A DNA stretch of 64,000 nt from Marinimicrobium agarilyticum DSM 16975 (GTDB lineage: Bacteria; Pseudomonadota; Gammaproteobacteria; Pseudomonadales; Cellvibrionaceae): the NCBI RefSeq assembly GCF_000423345.1, contig NZ_AUHU01000004.1, positions 248,001 to 312,000 on the forward strand, read 5' to 3'. Positions 36,933-45,530 of this stretch are shown here, piece after piece. Position 1 is the stretch's first letter. The number at the start of each line of letters is the position of its first letter. The translations under genes were made by a program, and so were the position numbers. The notes under the pieces are model-generated. The model did not search any database. It saw only the letters and a program-made list of their open reading frames with translations, and was not told the DNA's origin.

Positions 36933-39674
36933 TCAGTGTCCACGCAGGCGTCGGGTCAGCACTTTTTCCAACTCGACGATCAATAATATGGGGCTGGTCA
37001 TCAACAGCACGACCAGCCAGTGATTGACGCTTAATGCGCTCACGTCAAAAATGCGCTGACTGAGGGGCCAATAGGTAAACAACCCCTGTAGTGTCAGCAC
37101 CAACGCAATCGCAATCAGCGCCGGGCGCAGCCCTTTCCAATAGCGGATGTGCCATAGCGAATCGTTCAGGGTGCGGGCGCTCAACAGATAAAAGACTTCA
37201 AACAACACCATTGCGTTGACCGCGACGGAGCGGGCGAGTGATTCATTGCCCGAGGCGGACAGCTGCCACTCAAACAGACCGAATACCGTGACGGCCGCCA
37301 GGGCGCCCACCAGCAGAATACGATACAGCAATGCGCCGGTAATCAGCCCTTGCGTGCGAGGGCGGGGCGGGCGTTGCATGATATTGGCTTCACTCTGCTC
37401 AAACGCCATGGCCAGGGCGAGAGTAACCGCGGTCACCATGTTGACCCACAGAATTTGCACGGGGGTAATGGGCAAAATCCAGCCGAACAGAATGGCCAGC
37501 ACAATCACAATGGCTTGGGCGAGGTTGGTGGGCAGAATGAATGCAATAGCCTTGACGATATTGTCGTATACCGTGCGCCCTTCGGCGACGGCCCGGGTAA
37601 TGGTGGCGAAGTTATCGTCGGTCAGTACAAAGTCGGCCGCTTCCTTGGCGGCATCGGTGCCTTTCTGGCCCATGGCGATTCCGATATCCGAGGTGCGCAA
37701 CGCGGGGGCATCGTTCACACCGTCGCCGGTCATGGCGACAGTGTGGCCTTTGGCTTGCAGTGATTTCACCAATTGGAGTTTGTTGGCGGGGCTGGTACGG
37801 GCAAACAGGTCGACCTGCTCGATCACGGCAATTCGTTCGGCGTCGCTCATTCGACCCAGCTCGGCGCCGGTAACGACCCGTTCGCTGTTCAGCCCCAATT
37901 CGCGACCGATGGCGGCGGCGGTCACCGGGTTGTCGCCGGTGATCATCAATACCCGAATGCCGGCGGCGTGACATTGGGCAATGGCGTCGACCGCTTCGGG
38001 GCGTGGCGGATCGCTGATGCCCACCATTGCCACCATCATCAGGCCGGCTTCCATGTGATGGTGGTGCAGTTCGTCCTGATCACTGTCCATTGGCTTGCGT
38101 GCCAGCGCCAAGACTCGCATACCCTGAGAGGCGAGTCGTTCCATTTGTTGTTGCCAGTAATCCCGGTCGAGGGCTTCGGGTCCGTTTGGTCCCAGTTGCT
38201 CATGACAGAGTTCCAGCAGGCGGTCCGGGGCACCCTTGATGGCCATTTCCCGGTCGCCGTCCGGGTGATCGTGCAGCACTGCCATGTAACGTTTTTCGGT
38301 TTCAAACGGCAGGCTGTCGATGCGCGGACAGTCCCGGCGGCATTCGTCGGCCTCCAGACCCTGCTTTAGCGCGAGCACCAGCAGGGCGCCCTCGGTGGGG
38401 TCGCCGTGCAACTGCCATTCGCCTTCTTTTTCAGTTACGTTGGCATCGTTGCACAGAAGAGCAATGCGGGAGGCGGCGGACAGCGGCGCACTCTCCCTGT
38501 CATCGCCCGGCGCGTGCTGCTCCGCTTTGATATCGCCTTCCGGGGCGTAGCCTTCGCCGCTGATGGTGTAACGGGTAGTGCTGGTGACCAGCGAACGGGC
38601 GGTCATGGCGTTGGCGGTCAGGGTGCCGGTTTTGTCCGAACAGATCACATCCACCGAACCCAGTACTTCCACGGCCGGCAGACGTCGCATCAGGGAGCGT
38701 TTGCGGGCCATGCGCTCCACGCCCAGGGCCAGGGTAATGGTAACCACCGCGGGTAGCCCTTCGGGGATGGCCGCCACGGCAATACCAATGGCGCCTTGAA
38801 ACAAAGTGGCCAGACTCTGGTCATGCAGCAGTGCGCCCAGAGCGATGGTGACCGCGGTGATCAACAGTATGACTAGGGTCAGTTGTCCGGCGAAGGTTTG
38901 CAGTTGGCGCTGAAGGGGCGTCGGGTGCAGGGTGACGTCCTGTACCATCCGGTTGATGGTTCCAATCTCGGTGTCGGTCCCGGTATGGGTAACCAGGCCC
39001 CGGCCGCTGCCGTAGCTGATCAGCGTGCCCATGTAGGCCATGTTGAGTCGCTCGGCCAAAGGCGCATCCGTCGCCACCGGCTCGGTGATTTTGTCCACCC
39101 CCTGGGATTCTCCTGTCAGCAGGGCTTCATCACAGCGCAGGCTTTTGCTCTCCATCAGGCGAACGTCTGCCGGCACCTTATCGCCCGCCTGCAACAGCAC
39201 CACATCCCCCGGGACGAGCTGTTCGCTGTCCAAGGTAATGGTGGCGCCATCGCGCTGCACCAGGCACTGGCTTCGGCTCATGGACAAGATGGCGCGCAGC
39301 GCCTGTTCGGCTTTACCTTCCTGCAGAAAACCGATGGTGGCGTTGATCAGTACCACGCCGGTAATGACGCCGGCGTCCACCCAATGATTGAGGAACAGGC
39401 TGATAAGGCCACTGACCAACAACACGTAAATAAACAGGTTGTGGAACTGGCGCAACCAACGTTTCCAGGCCGGAGTGGGAGGTTGTGTGGGCAGCGTATT
39501 GTGCCCCCATTGTGTCAGCCGCTGCTGAGCGTCGGCCCCGGTCAAACCGGTGGTGTTGCTGTTCCATTGGCGCAGGGCCGCCTCGACGGTCAGAGCGTGA
39601 GCCGGTTCGCTCCGGTCTGCAGAGCCCGGAGCGGCGCTTTGTGTGGCGCTTGCGTTGGAGTCCGTTGCCTTCAT
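36933..39674 (-). CDS. P2-type cation-transporting ATPase (CtpF/SERCA-like)
   Basis: The 913-residue pump has a Cation_ATPase_N domain (residues about 25-95), actuator loop LTGES, TM4 motif PEGLP, phosphorylation site D347 in [19 protein letters not shown] in the nucleotide domain and the [10 protein letters not shown] hinge, then six C-terminal helices. Pattern and length fit the P2 ATPases called calcium- or sodium-transporting and the hypoxia-induced CtpF of mycobacteria; the ion cannot be fixed from sequence. It lies 6 bp after ldhA and one base before glgP. Confidence 0.9.
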   Translation of the reverse strand: MKATDSNASATQSAAPGSADRSEPAHALTVEAALRQWNSNTTGLTGADAQQRLTQWGHNTLPTQPPTPAWKRWLRQFHNLFIYVLLVSGLISLFLNHWVDAGVITGVVLINATIGFLQEGKAEQALRAILSMSRSQCLVQRDGATITLDSEQLVPGDVVLLQAGDKVPADVRLMESKSLRCDEALLTGESQGVDKITEPVATDAPLAERLNMAYMGTLISYGSGRGLVTHTGTDTEIGTINRMVQDVTLHPTPLQRQLQTFAGQLTLVILLITAVTIALGALLHDQSLATLFQGAIGIAVAAIPEGLPAVVTITLALGVERMARKRSLMRRLPAVEVLGSVDVICSDKTGTLTANAMTARSLVTSTTRYTISGEGYAPEGDIKAEQHAPGDDRESAPLSAASRIALLCNDANVTEKEGEWQLHGDPTEGALLVLALKQGLEADECRRDCPRIDSLPFETEKRYMAVLHDHPDGDREMAIKGAPDRLLELCHEQLGPNGPEALDRDYWQQQMERLASQGMRVLALARKPMDSDQDELHHHHMEAGLMMVAMVGISDPPRPEAVDAIAQCHAAGIRVLMITGDNPVTAAAIGRELGLNSERVVTGAELGRMSDAERIAVIEQVDLFARTSPANKLQLVKSLQAKGHTVAMTGDGVNDAPALRTSDIGIAMGQKGTDAAKEAADFVLTDDNFATITRAVAEGRTVYDNIVKAIAFILPTNLAQAIVIVLAILFGWILPITPVQILWVNMVTAVTLALAMAFEQSEANIMQRPPRPRTQGLITGALLYRILLVGALAAVTVFGLFEWQLSASGNESLARSVAVNAMVLFEVFYLLSARTLNDSLWHIRYWKGLRPALIAIALVLTLQGLFTYWPLSQRIFDVSALSVNHWLVVLLMTSPILLIVELEKVLTRRLRGH

Positions 39675-39680
39675 GCGCGG

Positions 39681-40670
39681 TCACTCAATCTGGTGGACCT
39701 GAGTCAGGTCACCTCGCTCAAAACCATCAATATTGTTCAGTGTGGTCTCCGCGATGGCGGTGAGTGCCTCGCGGGTAAAAAACGCCTGGTGCCCGGTGAT
39801 GATGACATTGGGAAAGGTCAGTAAGCGGGCAAAGACATCGTCCTGCAGTAATTGACTGGAATGATCCTCGAAAAACAGATCGCCTTCCTCCTCATAGACA
39901 TCAAGCCCTAGGTAGCCGACCTGGCTGGACTTGAGGCCGGTAATGACCGCCTTGGTGTCGATCAGGCCGCCTCGACCGGTATTGATCAGCATTACGCCGG
40001 GCTTCATCTGGATCAGGGTGTCGGCATTGATCAGGTGGTAGTTATCGGTCGTCAGAGGACAGTGCAGGGAAATAATATCGGACTGCGGCCAGAGCTCCTC
40101 CAGTGCAACATACTCCACGCCCTCGGTCCGCAATGCCGCGTCGGGAAACGGGTCGTAGGCGACGACCCGACAACCCAGGCCGAGCATAATGTGGGCGAAG
40201 GTCCGGCCGATTTTACCGGTGCCGATAATGCCCACGGTTTTGCCGTTAAGATCAAACCCGAGCAGGCCATTGAGGGAGTAGTCGTTTTCCCGAACCCGGT
40301 AGTGCGATCGGTGTAGTTGCCGGTTGAGCATCAGAATCAGTGCCAGGGTGTGCTCGGCGATGGCGTGGGGCGAATATTCCGGAACCCGGACCAGGGTTAT
40401 ACCCAGCGCCCGGGCGGTCTCCAGATCCACCTGGTTGTATCCGGCGCAGCGCAGTGCGACCAGTTTGACGCCCTGCTCCGCCAAGGCCTTCAACACCTTG
40501 GCATCCAGTTGGTCGTTCACAAAACAGCAGACCGCGGTACAGTCTTGTGCCAGCAGCGCGCTGTTGGGCTTGAGTGCGGCTTCGTGAAAAATCAGTTCGT
40601 GACGGCCCTGGTTGGCTTGATCCAGGAACGCTTTATCGTAGGGTTTGCAGCTGAATACAGCGACTTTCAT
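39681..40670 (-). CDS. ldhA: D-lactate dehydrogenase (2-hydroxyacid dehydrogenase family)
   Basis: This 329-residue NADH-dependent enzyme reduces pyruvate to D-lactate. It has the Rossmann motif GIIGTGKIGRTFA, the substrate Arg region (LRCAGYNQVD), NTGRGGLID and the catalytic His in ITGHQAFFT. Length equals E. coli LdhA (329). The true start is ATG 40670, which overlaps the ppsA stop as ATGA; the longer upstream frame is ppsA sequence in another frame. Coupling to ppsA and a possible Anr site upstream suggest anaerobic expression. Confidence 0.95.
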   Translation of the reverse strand: MKVAVFSCKPYDKAFLDQANQGRHELIFHEAALKPNSALLAQDCTAVCCFVNDQLDAKVLKALAEQGVKLVALRCAGYNQVDLETARALGITLVRVPEYSPHAIAEHTLALILMLNRQLHRSHYRVRENDYSLNGLLGFDLNGKTVGIIGTGKIGRTFAHIMLGLGCRVVAYDPFPDAALRTEGVEYVALEELWPQSDIISLHCPLTTDNYHLINADTLIQMKPGVMLINTGRGGLIDTKAVITGLKSSQVGYLGLDVYEEEGDLFFEDHSSQLLQDDVFARLLTFPNVIITGHQAFFTREALTAIAETTLNNIDGFERGDLTQVHQIE

Positions 40671-43054
40671 TGCTTTTCCGCCTGAGCGATGTGTTGACTG
40701 GCCCGGATAATCGAGTCCGGGTTGAGGGAAATGGAGTCGATCCCACACTCCACCAGAAATTCGGCGAAGTCGGGGTGGTCGGATGGGGCCTGTCCGCAAA
40801 TACCGACTTTGCGACCGTATTCGTGAGCGACGTTTATCACCTGTGAGATAAGGCGTTTTACCGCTTCGTCCCGGGCGTCGAACAGGGCACGCAGCGCCTG
40901 GGAGTCGCGGTCAATACCGAGTACCAGTTGGGTCAGGTCATTGCTGCCAATGGAGAAACCATCGAAGCGCTGGGCGAACTGTTCCGCCAGGATAATGTTC
41001 GAGGGAATTTCACACATCACATAAACCTGCAGCCCTCTTTCACCGCGTTTGAGTCCGGCTTCGGCCATTACATCCAGCACTTTGTCCGCTTCCGCCGGTG
41101 TGCGGCAGAAAGGGATCATGGCAATGACGTTGTCGAAGCCCATGTCGTCGCGGGCGCGTTTTAACGCCTGGCACTCCAATTGAAACGCTTCGCGGTAGCG
41201 CTCGTTGTAATAGCGGGAAGCGCCGCGCAGGCCGAGCATGGGGTTGTCTTCATCCAGCTCGAAATCCTCACCGCCGGTCAGCCCCCGGTACTCGTTCGAC
41301 TTGAGGTCGGAAAAGCGCACGATGGCCGGGTGCGGATAGCAGGAGGCGGCAATTTTGCCGATACCGGTGGCCAGTTTATCCACGAAAAATTCGGCGGGAT
41401 CCGGGTACCGGTAGGTCAGTGTGTTGATGATGTCCCGCGTTTGTTTCTGGGACACCCGCTCGGGGTGAAGCAGGGCCATGGGATGCACGCCGATCTGGCT
41501 GGAGATAATGAACTCGATACGGGCCAGACCGATGCCGCGAGTGGGAAGCTGCCACCAGTAGAGTGCGCCGTCGGGCATGGCGACGTTGATCATCAGGTCG
41601 GTGCGCGTGTGGGCCACTTGGTCCACGCGGATTTGCTGTACGTCAAAGGCGAGTTTGCCTTCGTAGACTTTGCCTTCGGCGCCCTGGGAGCAATCCAGTG
41701 TCACTTCTGCACCTTCGGTCAGACAGTCAGTGGCGTTGCCTGCGCCCACAATGGCGGGTACCTTCAGTTCCCGGCTGACGATGGCGGCGTGACTGGTGGC
41801 ACCGCCACTGTTGGTAATAACCCCGGCGGCGCGGCGCATGATCGGCACCCAGTCCGGGTCGGTCCGGTCGGTTACCAGAATGCCACCCTTCGGGAACTGT
41901 TCGCTCTGATCGTGCCGGTCGAGTTTGCACACCGGACCGGAGGCGATAGCGCTGCCCACGCTGGCACCTTCGACCAGCACCCGGCCTTTTTCCTTCAGAG
42001 TGTAGCTGGAGAAGACCGCCCGGTCTTTTTGAGACTCGATGGTTTCCGGGCGGGCCTGCACGATATAAAGCTGGCCGGTTTCACCATCCCGGGCCCACTC
42101 AATGTCCATGGCCCGTTGGTAATGCTGTTCGATCAGTATGCCCCAGCGTGCCAGGGTGAGGATATCCTCATCGTCCAGCACCAGACGATTTCGGTCGGCC
42201 TCCGTTGTGGCTTCGGTGCGGGTGGTTTTATCCGAACCGGTGCCCGCCTCGGCATAGAGCATTTTTTCGGCCTTGCTGCCGCAGGTGCGTTCGACGATGG
42301 GCTGAAAGTCGCGTTCAAGCAGCGGCTTGTACACCATGTAACGGTCTGGATTGACGCTGCCTTTGACCACGGATTCACCCAGCCCCCAGGCACCGTTGAT
42401 CAGCACCATGTCGGGGAAGCCGCTTTCGGTATCCAGGGTAAACATGACCCCGGCGCACCCCAGGTCTGAGCGCACCATCTGTTGTACGCCGATCGACAGG
42501 GCGACCTGGTCGTGGGTAAAGCCGTTCTGTTCCCGATAGGCGATGGCGCGGTCGGTGTACAGCGACGCCAGGCAGGCGCGACTGGTGCGCAGCAAGGCCT
42601 CCAGGCCCCGAACATTCAGGTAGCTTTCCTGTTGGCCGGCGAAACTGGCTTCCGGCAGATCTTCGGCGGTGGCGGAGCTGCGCACGGCCACGGGGCAATC
42701 GGGTTGCTCCAGGCGGTCACACAGCTGTCGGTACGCCTGCTCAATGGCGCTGCGCTGTTCATCGGTGAACTCGCCATCGAGAATCAGGGCGCGTATGGCG
42801 GCGCCGGTGTCCGCCAGGCTTTGCCGCCCCTCCTCCCGTGCGGCCAGTTGGTCGGCCATCGGCTGCGCCAAGTGGTTGGCGTCGATGAAGTCCCGGTACA
42901 GTTGAGCGGTAATGGCAAAGCCGGGGGGAACGGGTACCCCTGCCGATTGGAGCGAATGGGTCATTTCGCCCAGGCTGGCGTTTTTGCCCCCGACTTGGCC
43001 AATGTCGTCCAGGGTGATTTGTTCAAACCACAAAATGGAGTCTGACTGCGTCAT
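40667..43054 (-). CDS. ppsA: Phosphoenolpyruvate synthase
   Basis: This 795-residue protein converts pyruvate, ATP and water to PEP, AMP and phosphate. An N-terminal ATP-grasp domain (IGQVGGKNASLGEM, then FAVRSSATAEDLPEASFAGQ-like segment), the phospho-His swivel domain (GGATSHAAIVSREL, around residue 420) and the C-terminal PEP/pyruvate barrel (SIGSNDLTQL, GICGQAPSD) are all complete. Length matches E. coli PpsA (792). It is the first gene of the minus-strand operon ppsA-ldhA-cation ATPase-glgP. Co-expression with LdhA is odd, because both draw on pyruvate. Confidence 0.96.
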   Translation of the reverse strand: MTQSDSILWFEQITLDDIGQVGGKNASLGEMTHSLQSAGVPVPPGFAITAQLYRDFIDANHLAQPMADQLAAREEGRQSLADTGAAIRALILDGEFTDEQRSAIEQAYRQLCDRLEQPDCPVAVRSSATAEDLPEASFAGQQESYLNVRGLEALLRTSRACLASLYTDRAIAYREQNGFTHDQVALSIGVQQMVRSDLGCAGVMFTLDTESGFPDMVLINGAWGLGESVVKGSVNPDRYMVYKPLLERDFQPIVERTCGSKAEKMLYAEAGTGSDKTTRTEATTEADRNRLVLDDEDILTLARWGILIEQHYQRAMDIEWARDGETGQLYIVQARPETIESQKDRAVFSSYTLKEKGRVLVEGASVGSAIASGPVCKLDRHDQSEQFPKGGILVTDRTDPDWVPIMRRAAGVITNSGGATSHAAIVSRELKVPAIVGAGNATDCLTEGAEVTLDCSQGAEGKVYEGKLAFDVQQIRVDQVAHTRTDLMINVAMPDGALYWWQLPTRGIGLARIEFIISSQIGVHPMALLHPERVSQKQTRDIINTLTYRYPDPAEFFVDKLATGIGKIAASCYPHPAIVRFSDLKSNEYRGLTGGEDFELDEDNPMLGLRGASRYYNERYREAFQLECQALKRARDDMGFDNVIAMIPFCRTPAEADKVLDVMAEAGLKRGERGLQVYVMCEIPSNIILAEQFAQRFDGFSIGSNDLTQLVLGIDRDSQALRALFDARDEAVKRLISQVINVAHEYGRKVGICGQAPSDHPDFAEFLVECGIDSISLNPDSIIRASQHIAQAEKQ

Positions 43055-43098
43055 GGTGCACCTGTTTGCGAAGAGTGTTGCGAAAGGCTGTTGTTATC

Positions 43099-43140
43099 AG
43101 TCTAGACGTTATGGAAGGGCCGGGACTTGCGCCAGATCAG
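43099..43140 (-). promoter_or_regulatory. FNR/Anr-like site and -10 element upstream of ppsA
   Basis: On the minus strand CTGATCTGGCGCAA (43140-43127) matches 7 of 10 FNR/Anr positions. TAGACT (43104-43099; four of six -10 positions) falls exactly where a class II promoter centred at -41.5 would need it, giving a start near 43092 and a 38-nt leader. Same geometry as the site at 21166. It is weaker, so only suggestive. Confidence 0.4.
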
Positions 43141-43171
43141 AAACTTGTTGAATGGCAGAGACGTTGCGCCC

Positions 43172-44212
43172 CTAATTAATCAGCAACATAGTGGTGCCCA
43201 TCAGATACAGGATCATGACGGCGACGCTTTCAACGCCGATGCGGCCCAGACCGTACCGTTCCCGGCGAATCAGGCCCATCATCAATATGCCCGACATCAG
43301 CAGGGTCAGCGCGACCCAGAAGTGAACCTGTTGGGGAATGGCGTGGTAAATGGAGCCGTCCTGGTAGGCGATGTCTGAGGCTGCGGTGAACAGCGTGTCA
43401 AAGGCATTGCCACCGATAATACCGCTCACGGCCATGGTCAGCGCGCCGCGTCGGACCGCCGCGACTGAGGTGACCAGTTCGGGAATCGAGGTGCTCACGG
43501 CGGTCAGCAGTACCCCGACAAGGGTCTGGCTCAGGCCCGCATTGGTGGCGATCCCCGTGGCGGCGGACTCCAGGGTCCAACCCGTGACGCCGAGAATGGC
43601 CATCAAGACCAGAAATTCTCCCCACAAGCGCGACAGCGACGGCATTTTTGCGGTGTCGTCGGGGACGTCCTCCCGGGTCTCGCGCGTGCGCATGGGGTGC
43701 CACATGGGGCGGTCTGAGGCGTCTCGGACCAAGTGGAGGCCATAGAGGTAAAAGCCGAGCAGCACGGGGGTGACGGGGTGGACACCCCATACGGTGACGC
43801 TGGGCAGAAAAGGGGCCAACAGAATCAGTGCGAGCAGACAGATCAGTAACGCATTCTGCATCATGTTGGGCGCCGAGGCGGCCGCGTGTTCAAGGTTGGC
43901 GCGGCGATACGCCATGTCCGCGATGGCGAGAAAAAACGTCTGAACGGCAATGCCGCCCAAGGCGTTGCTGACAGCGAGTTCGGCGTGGCCGTTCCAGGCG
44001 GCGGTCACTGACAGGACCGAGCCGCCCAGAGAGGTAGAGGCCCCTAACAACACCGCCCCGGCCGCCGCTTCACCAATACCGGTGCGGTCGGCGAGCTGGT
44101 CTACCACGCGCGCGATGCGCGTGCCGGCCAGGGCAATGAGCAACGCGCAACCGGCGAAAACCAGCACGCTGTCGAGCAAACTCCAGTTGTCCGGGTCCAA
44201 GGGTATCAACAC
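43172..44212 (-). CDS. Sodium/calcium exchanger family membrane protein
   Basis: This 346-residue protein has about ten helices in two halves, each with an alpha-repeat of the CaCA superfamily. The second repeat is canonical (STSIPELVTSV, then GIIGGNAFD). The first repeat (GASTSLGGSVLSV) lacks the Pro-Glu pair; the usual acidic ion ligand is replaced by Gly. A cytoplasmic loop of about 35 charged residues joins the halves. The lost ligand suggests altered ion selectivity or stoichiometry, if the protein transports at all. The gene lies 117 bp upstream of ppsA on the same strand. Confidence 0.82.
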   Translation of the reverse strand: MLIPLDPDNWSLLDSVLVFAGCALLIALAGTRIARVVDQLADRTGIGEAAAGAVLLGASTSLGGSVLSVTAAWNGHAELAVSNALGGIAVQTFFLAIADMAYRRANLEHAAASAPNMMQNALLICLLALILLAPFLPSVTVWGVHPVTPVLLGFYLYGLHLVRDASDRPMWHPMRTRETREDVPDDTAKMPSLSRLWGEFLVLMAILGVTGWTLESAATGIATNAGLSQTLVGVLLTAVSTSIPELVTSVAAVRRGALTMAVSGIIGGNAFDTLFTAASDIAYQDGSIYHAIPQQVHFWVALTLLMSGILMMGLIRRERYGLGRIGVESVAVMILYLMGTTMLLIN

Positions 44213-44276
44213 AATTCCTTCGGCTGAAAGTGAACATCAACCGCCTCACCCTTACACAATTCGGGAAGGGCGGCAA

Positions 44277-44338
44277 CCTGAACAGCCTGTATTGGGGCGG
44301 GGCTTGCCGTCGCGTCCTTGCTGCGCGGCAGGTTCAGG
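44277..44338 (-). terminator. Possible hairpin after wrbA
   Basis: CCTGAAC (44277-44283) and GTTCAGG (44332-44338) are complementary and enclose further GC-rich pairing, in the 147-bp gap between wrbA and the exchanger gene. The long loop and missing T-run make this weak. Nothing else was seen in the gap. Confidence 0.3.
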
Positions 44339-44359
44339 AAAGGTTTGCCAATGGCCTGA

Positions 44360-44962
44360 TCAGGCGCTTTGCTTGATGGCAATTTTCGCCACATGCTCAC
44401 CCTGAAAACGCGCGATGGTCAGCTCGTTTTCAGTCGGCTGTCGGCTGCCATCGGGGCCTGCCAGAGTACTTGCGCCGTAGGGCGTACCGCCGCTGACTTC
44501 ATCCATATTGGTCAGTGCCGGCACCGAGTAGGGAACGCCGACTATGATCATGCCCTGATGCAGCAGTGTGGTGTGAAATGAGGTGATGGTGGTTTCCTGT
44601 CCGCCGTGTTGACTGGCGGTGGAGGTGAATACGCTGCCGACTTTACCGACCAGCTTGCCCTTGGCCCAGAGCCCACCGGTCTGGTCCAGAAAGTTGCGCA
44701 TCTGACCGCACATATTGCCGAAGCGGGTGGGCGTGCCAAAAATGATGGCATCGTAATTTTCCAGCTCCTCGGGCTTGGCGATCGGTGCCTCCTGGTCGAG
44801 CTTCGCGCCAGCGTTTTTGGCAACGTCTTCGGGCATGGTTTCGGGCACCCGCTTGAGAGTGACTTCAATGCCTTCCACGCCCTTGGCGCCTTCGGCGATG
44901 GCCTTGGCAAGGGTTTCGATATGGCCATACATGCTGTAATACAGTACCAGTACTTTTGTCAT
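44360..44962 (-). CDS. wrbA: NAD(P)H:quinone oxidoreductase, flavodoxin-like
   Basis: This 200-residue FMN protein makes two-electron quinone reductions in the cytoplasm. [14 protein letters not shown] binds the FMN phosphate, [19 protein letters not shown] and [13 protein letters not shown] are WrbA signatures, and [10 protein letters not shown] and [12 protein letters not shown] complete the family pattern. Length matches E. coli WrbA (198). GGAGACACCC precedes the ATG. It appears monocistronic: hairpins lie on both sides (44277-44338 and 45139-45206). Confidence 0.97.
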   Translation of the reverse strand: MTKVLVLYYSMYGHIETLAKAIAEGAKGVEGIEVTLKRVPETMPEDVAKNAGAKLDQEAPIAKPEELENYDAIIFGTPTRFGNMCGQMRNFLDQTGGLWAKGKLVGKVGSVFTSTASQHGGQETTITSFHTTLLHQGMIIVGVPYSVPALTNMDEVSGGTPYGASTLAGPDGSRQPTENELTIARFQGEHVAKIAIKQSA

Positions 44963-45138
44963 GGGTGTCTCCTTTTGAAATACAACGTTAGGGTTTCTGG
45001 TATGCGATTACGAGCATAACAAGCGTCTGGATGGGAGGCACGCACGGTGCAGGGGCCTCTTAACGTTAATTAACAGTCTTTGCGTGGCGGCGATTGCCGA
45101 ACTTCCGGGTAAGAGATGGCGAACGTTCGCGGAGGGAA

Positions 45139-45206
45139 GCCAGTGTCACTGGCAAAGGGGGGTTTCTGCGGGCGGCAAGCATGCGCCCCAGCTTGGGGCG
45201 CATGCT
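45139..45206 (-). terminator. Two hairpins downstream of the ElaB/YqjD-like gene
   Basis: The first after the stop codon is a 13-bp perfect stem, AGCATGCGCCCCA (45178-45190) with its complement at 45194-45206 and a 3-nt loop. A second, GCCAGTG-T-CACTGGC, spans 45139-45153. There is no T-tract. Both could end the minus-strand transcript 15 bp past the stop. Confidence 0.6.
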
Positions 45207-45220
45207 CCTAGTACAGCGAC

Positions 45221-45442
45221 CTACTTCCTGTTCCAGAAAAGCAGAGCTGATACAGCCCCGGCCGCAAGAGCCGCGCCTGCGATCAACGTTGTGGGGTTCG
45301 CCTTGGCGTAGTTTCTTGCGCGACGAAACCGTTTGCGAGACTGGTGGGCCACGTCGGAGCCCTTCTCTTCAATGAGTTGTCTGGCCCGCTCTACGCGGTC
45401 TTGAGTGGGGTTTGATCCTGACATGATGTTTCGAACTTGCAT
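45221..45442 (-). CDS. Small ElaB/YqjD-like (DUF883-type) membrane-anchored protein
   Basis: This 73-residue protein starts at ATG 45442, 7 nt after AAGGAG. A basic amphipathic helix (residues 10-45, ARQLIEEKGSDVAHQSRKRF) precedes a Gly/Ala-rich C-terminal membrane helix (TTLIAGAALAAGAVSALLFW) and the terminal NRK. This is the tail-anchored layout of ElaB/YqjD/YgaM proteins that bind ribosomes at the inner membrane in stationary phase. Similarity is by architecture more than by motif, so the assignment is moderate. Confidence 0.65.
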   Translation of the reverse strand: MQVRNIMSGSNPTQDRVERARQLIEEKGSDVAHQSRKRFRRARNYAKANPTTLIAGAALAAGAVSALLFWNRK

Positions 45443-45530
45443 GAGCTTTCTCCTTACCGGTAGCCGGTTTTGTGAAGTCTCGTTCGACAAATCTGCTCGA
45501 TAAATCCGAGTCCGTTACTAGATATGGGGA

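Noticed and set aside
45060-45069. TTAACGTTAA palindrome upstream of wrbA as an operator
   Set aside because: Short AT-rich palindromes are frequent; no second matching copy and no regulator nearby support it.
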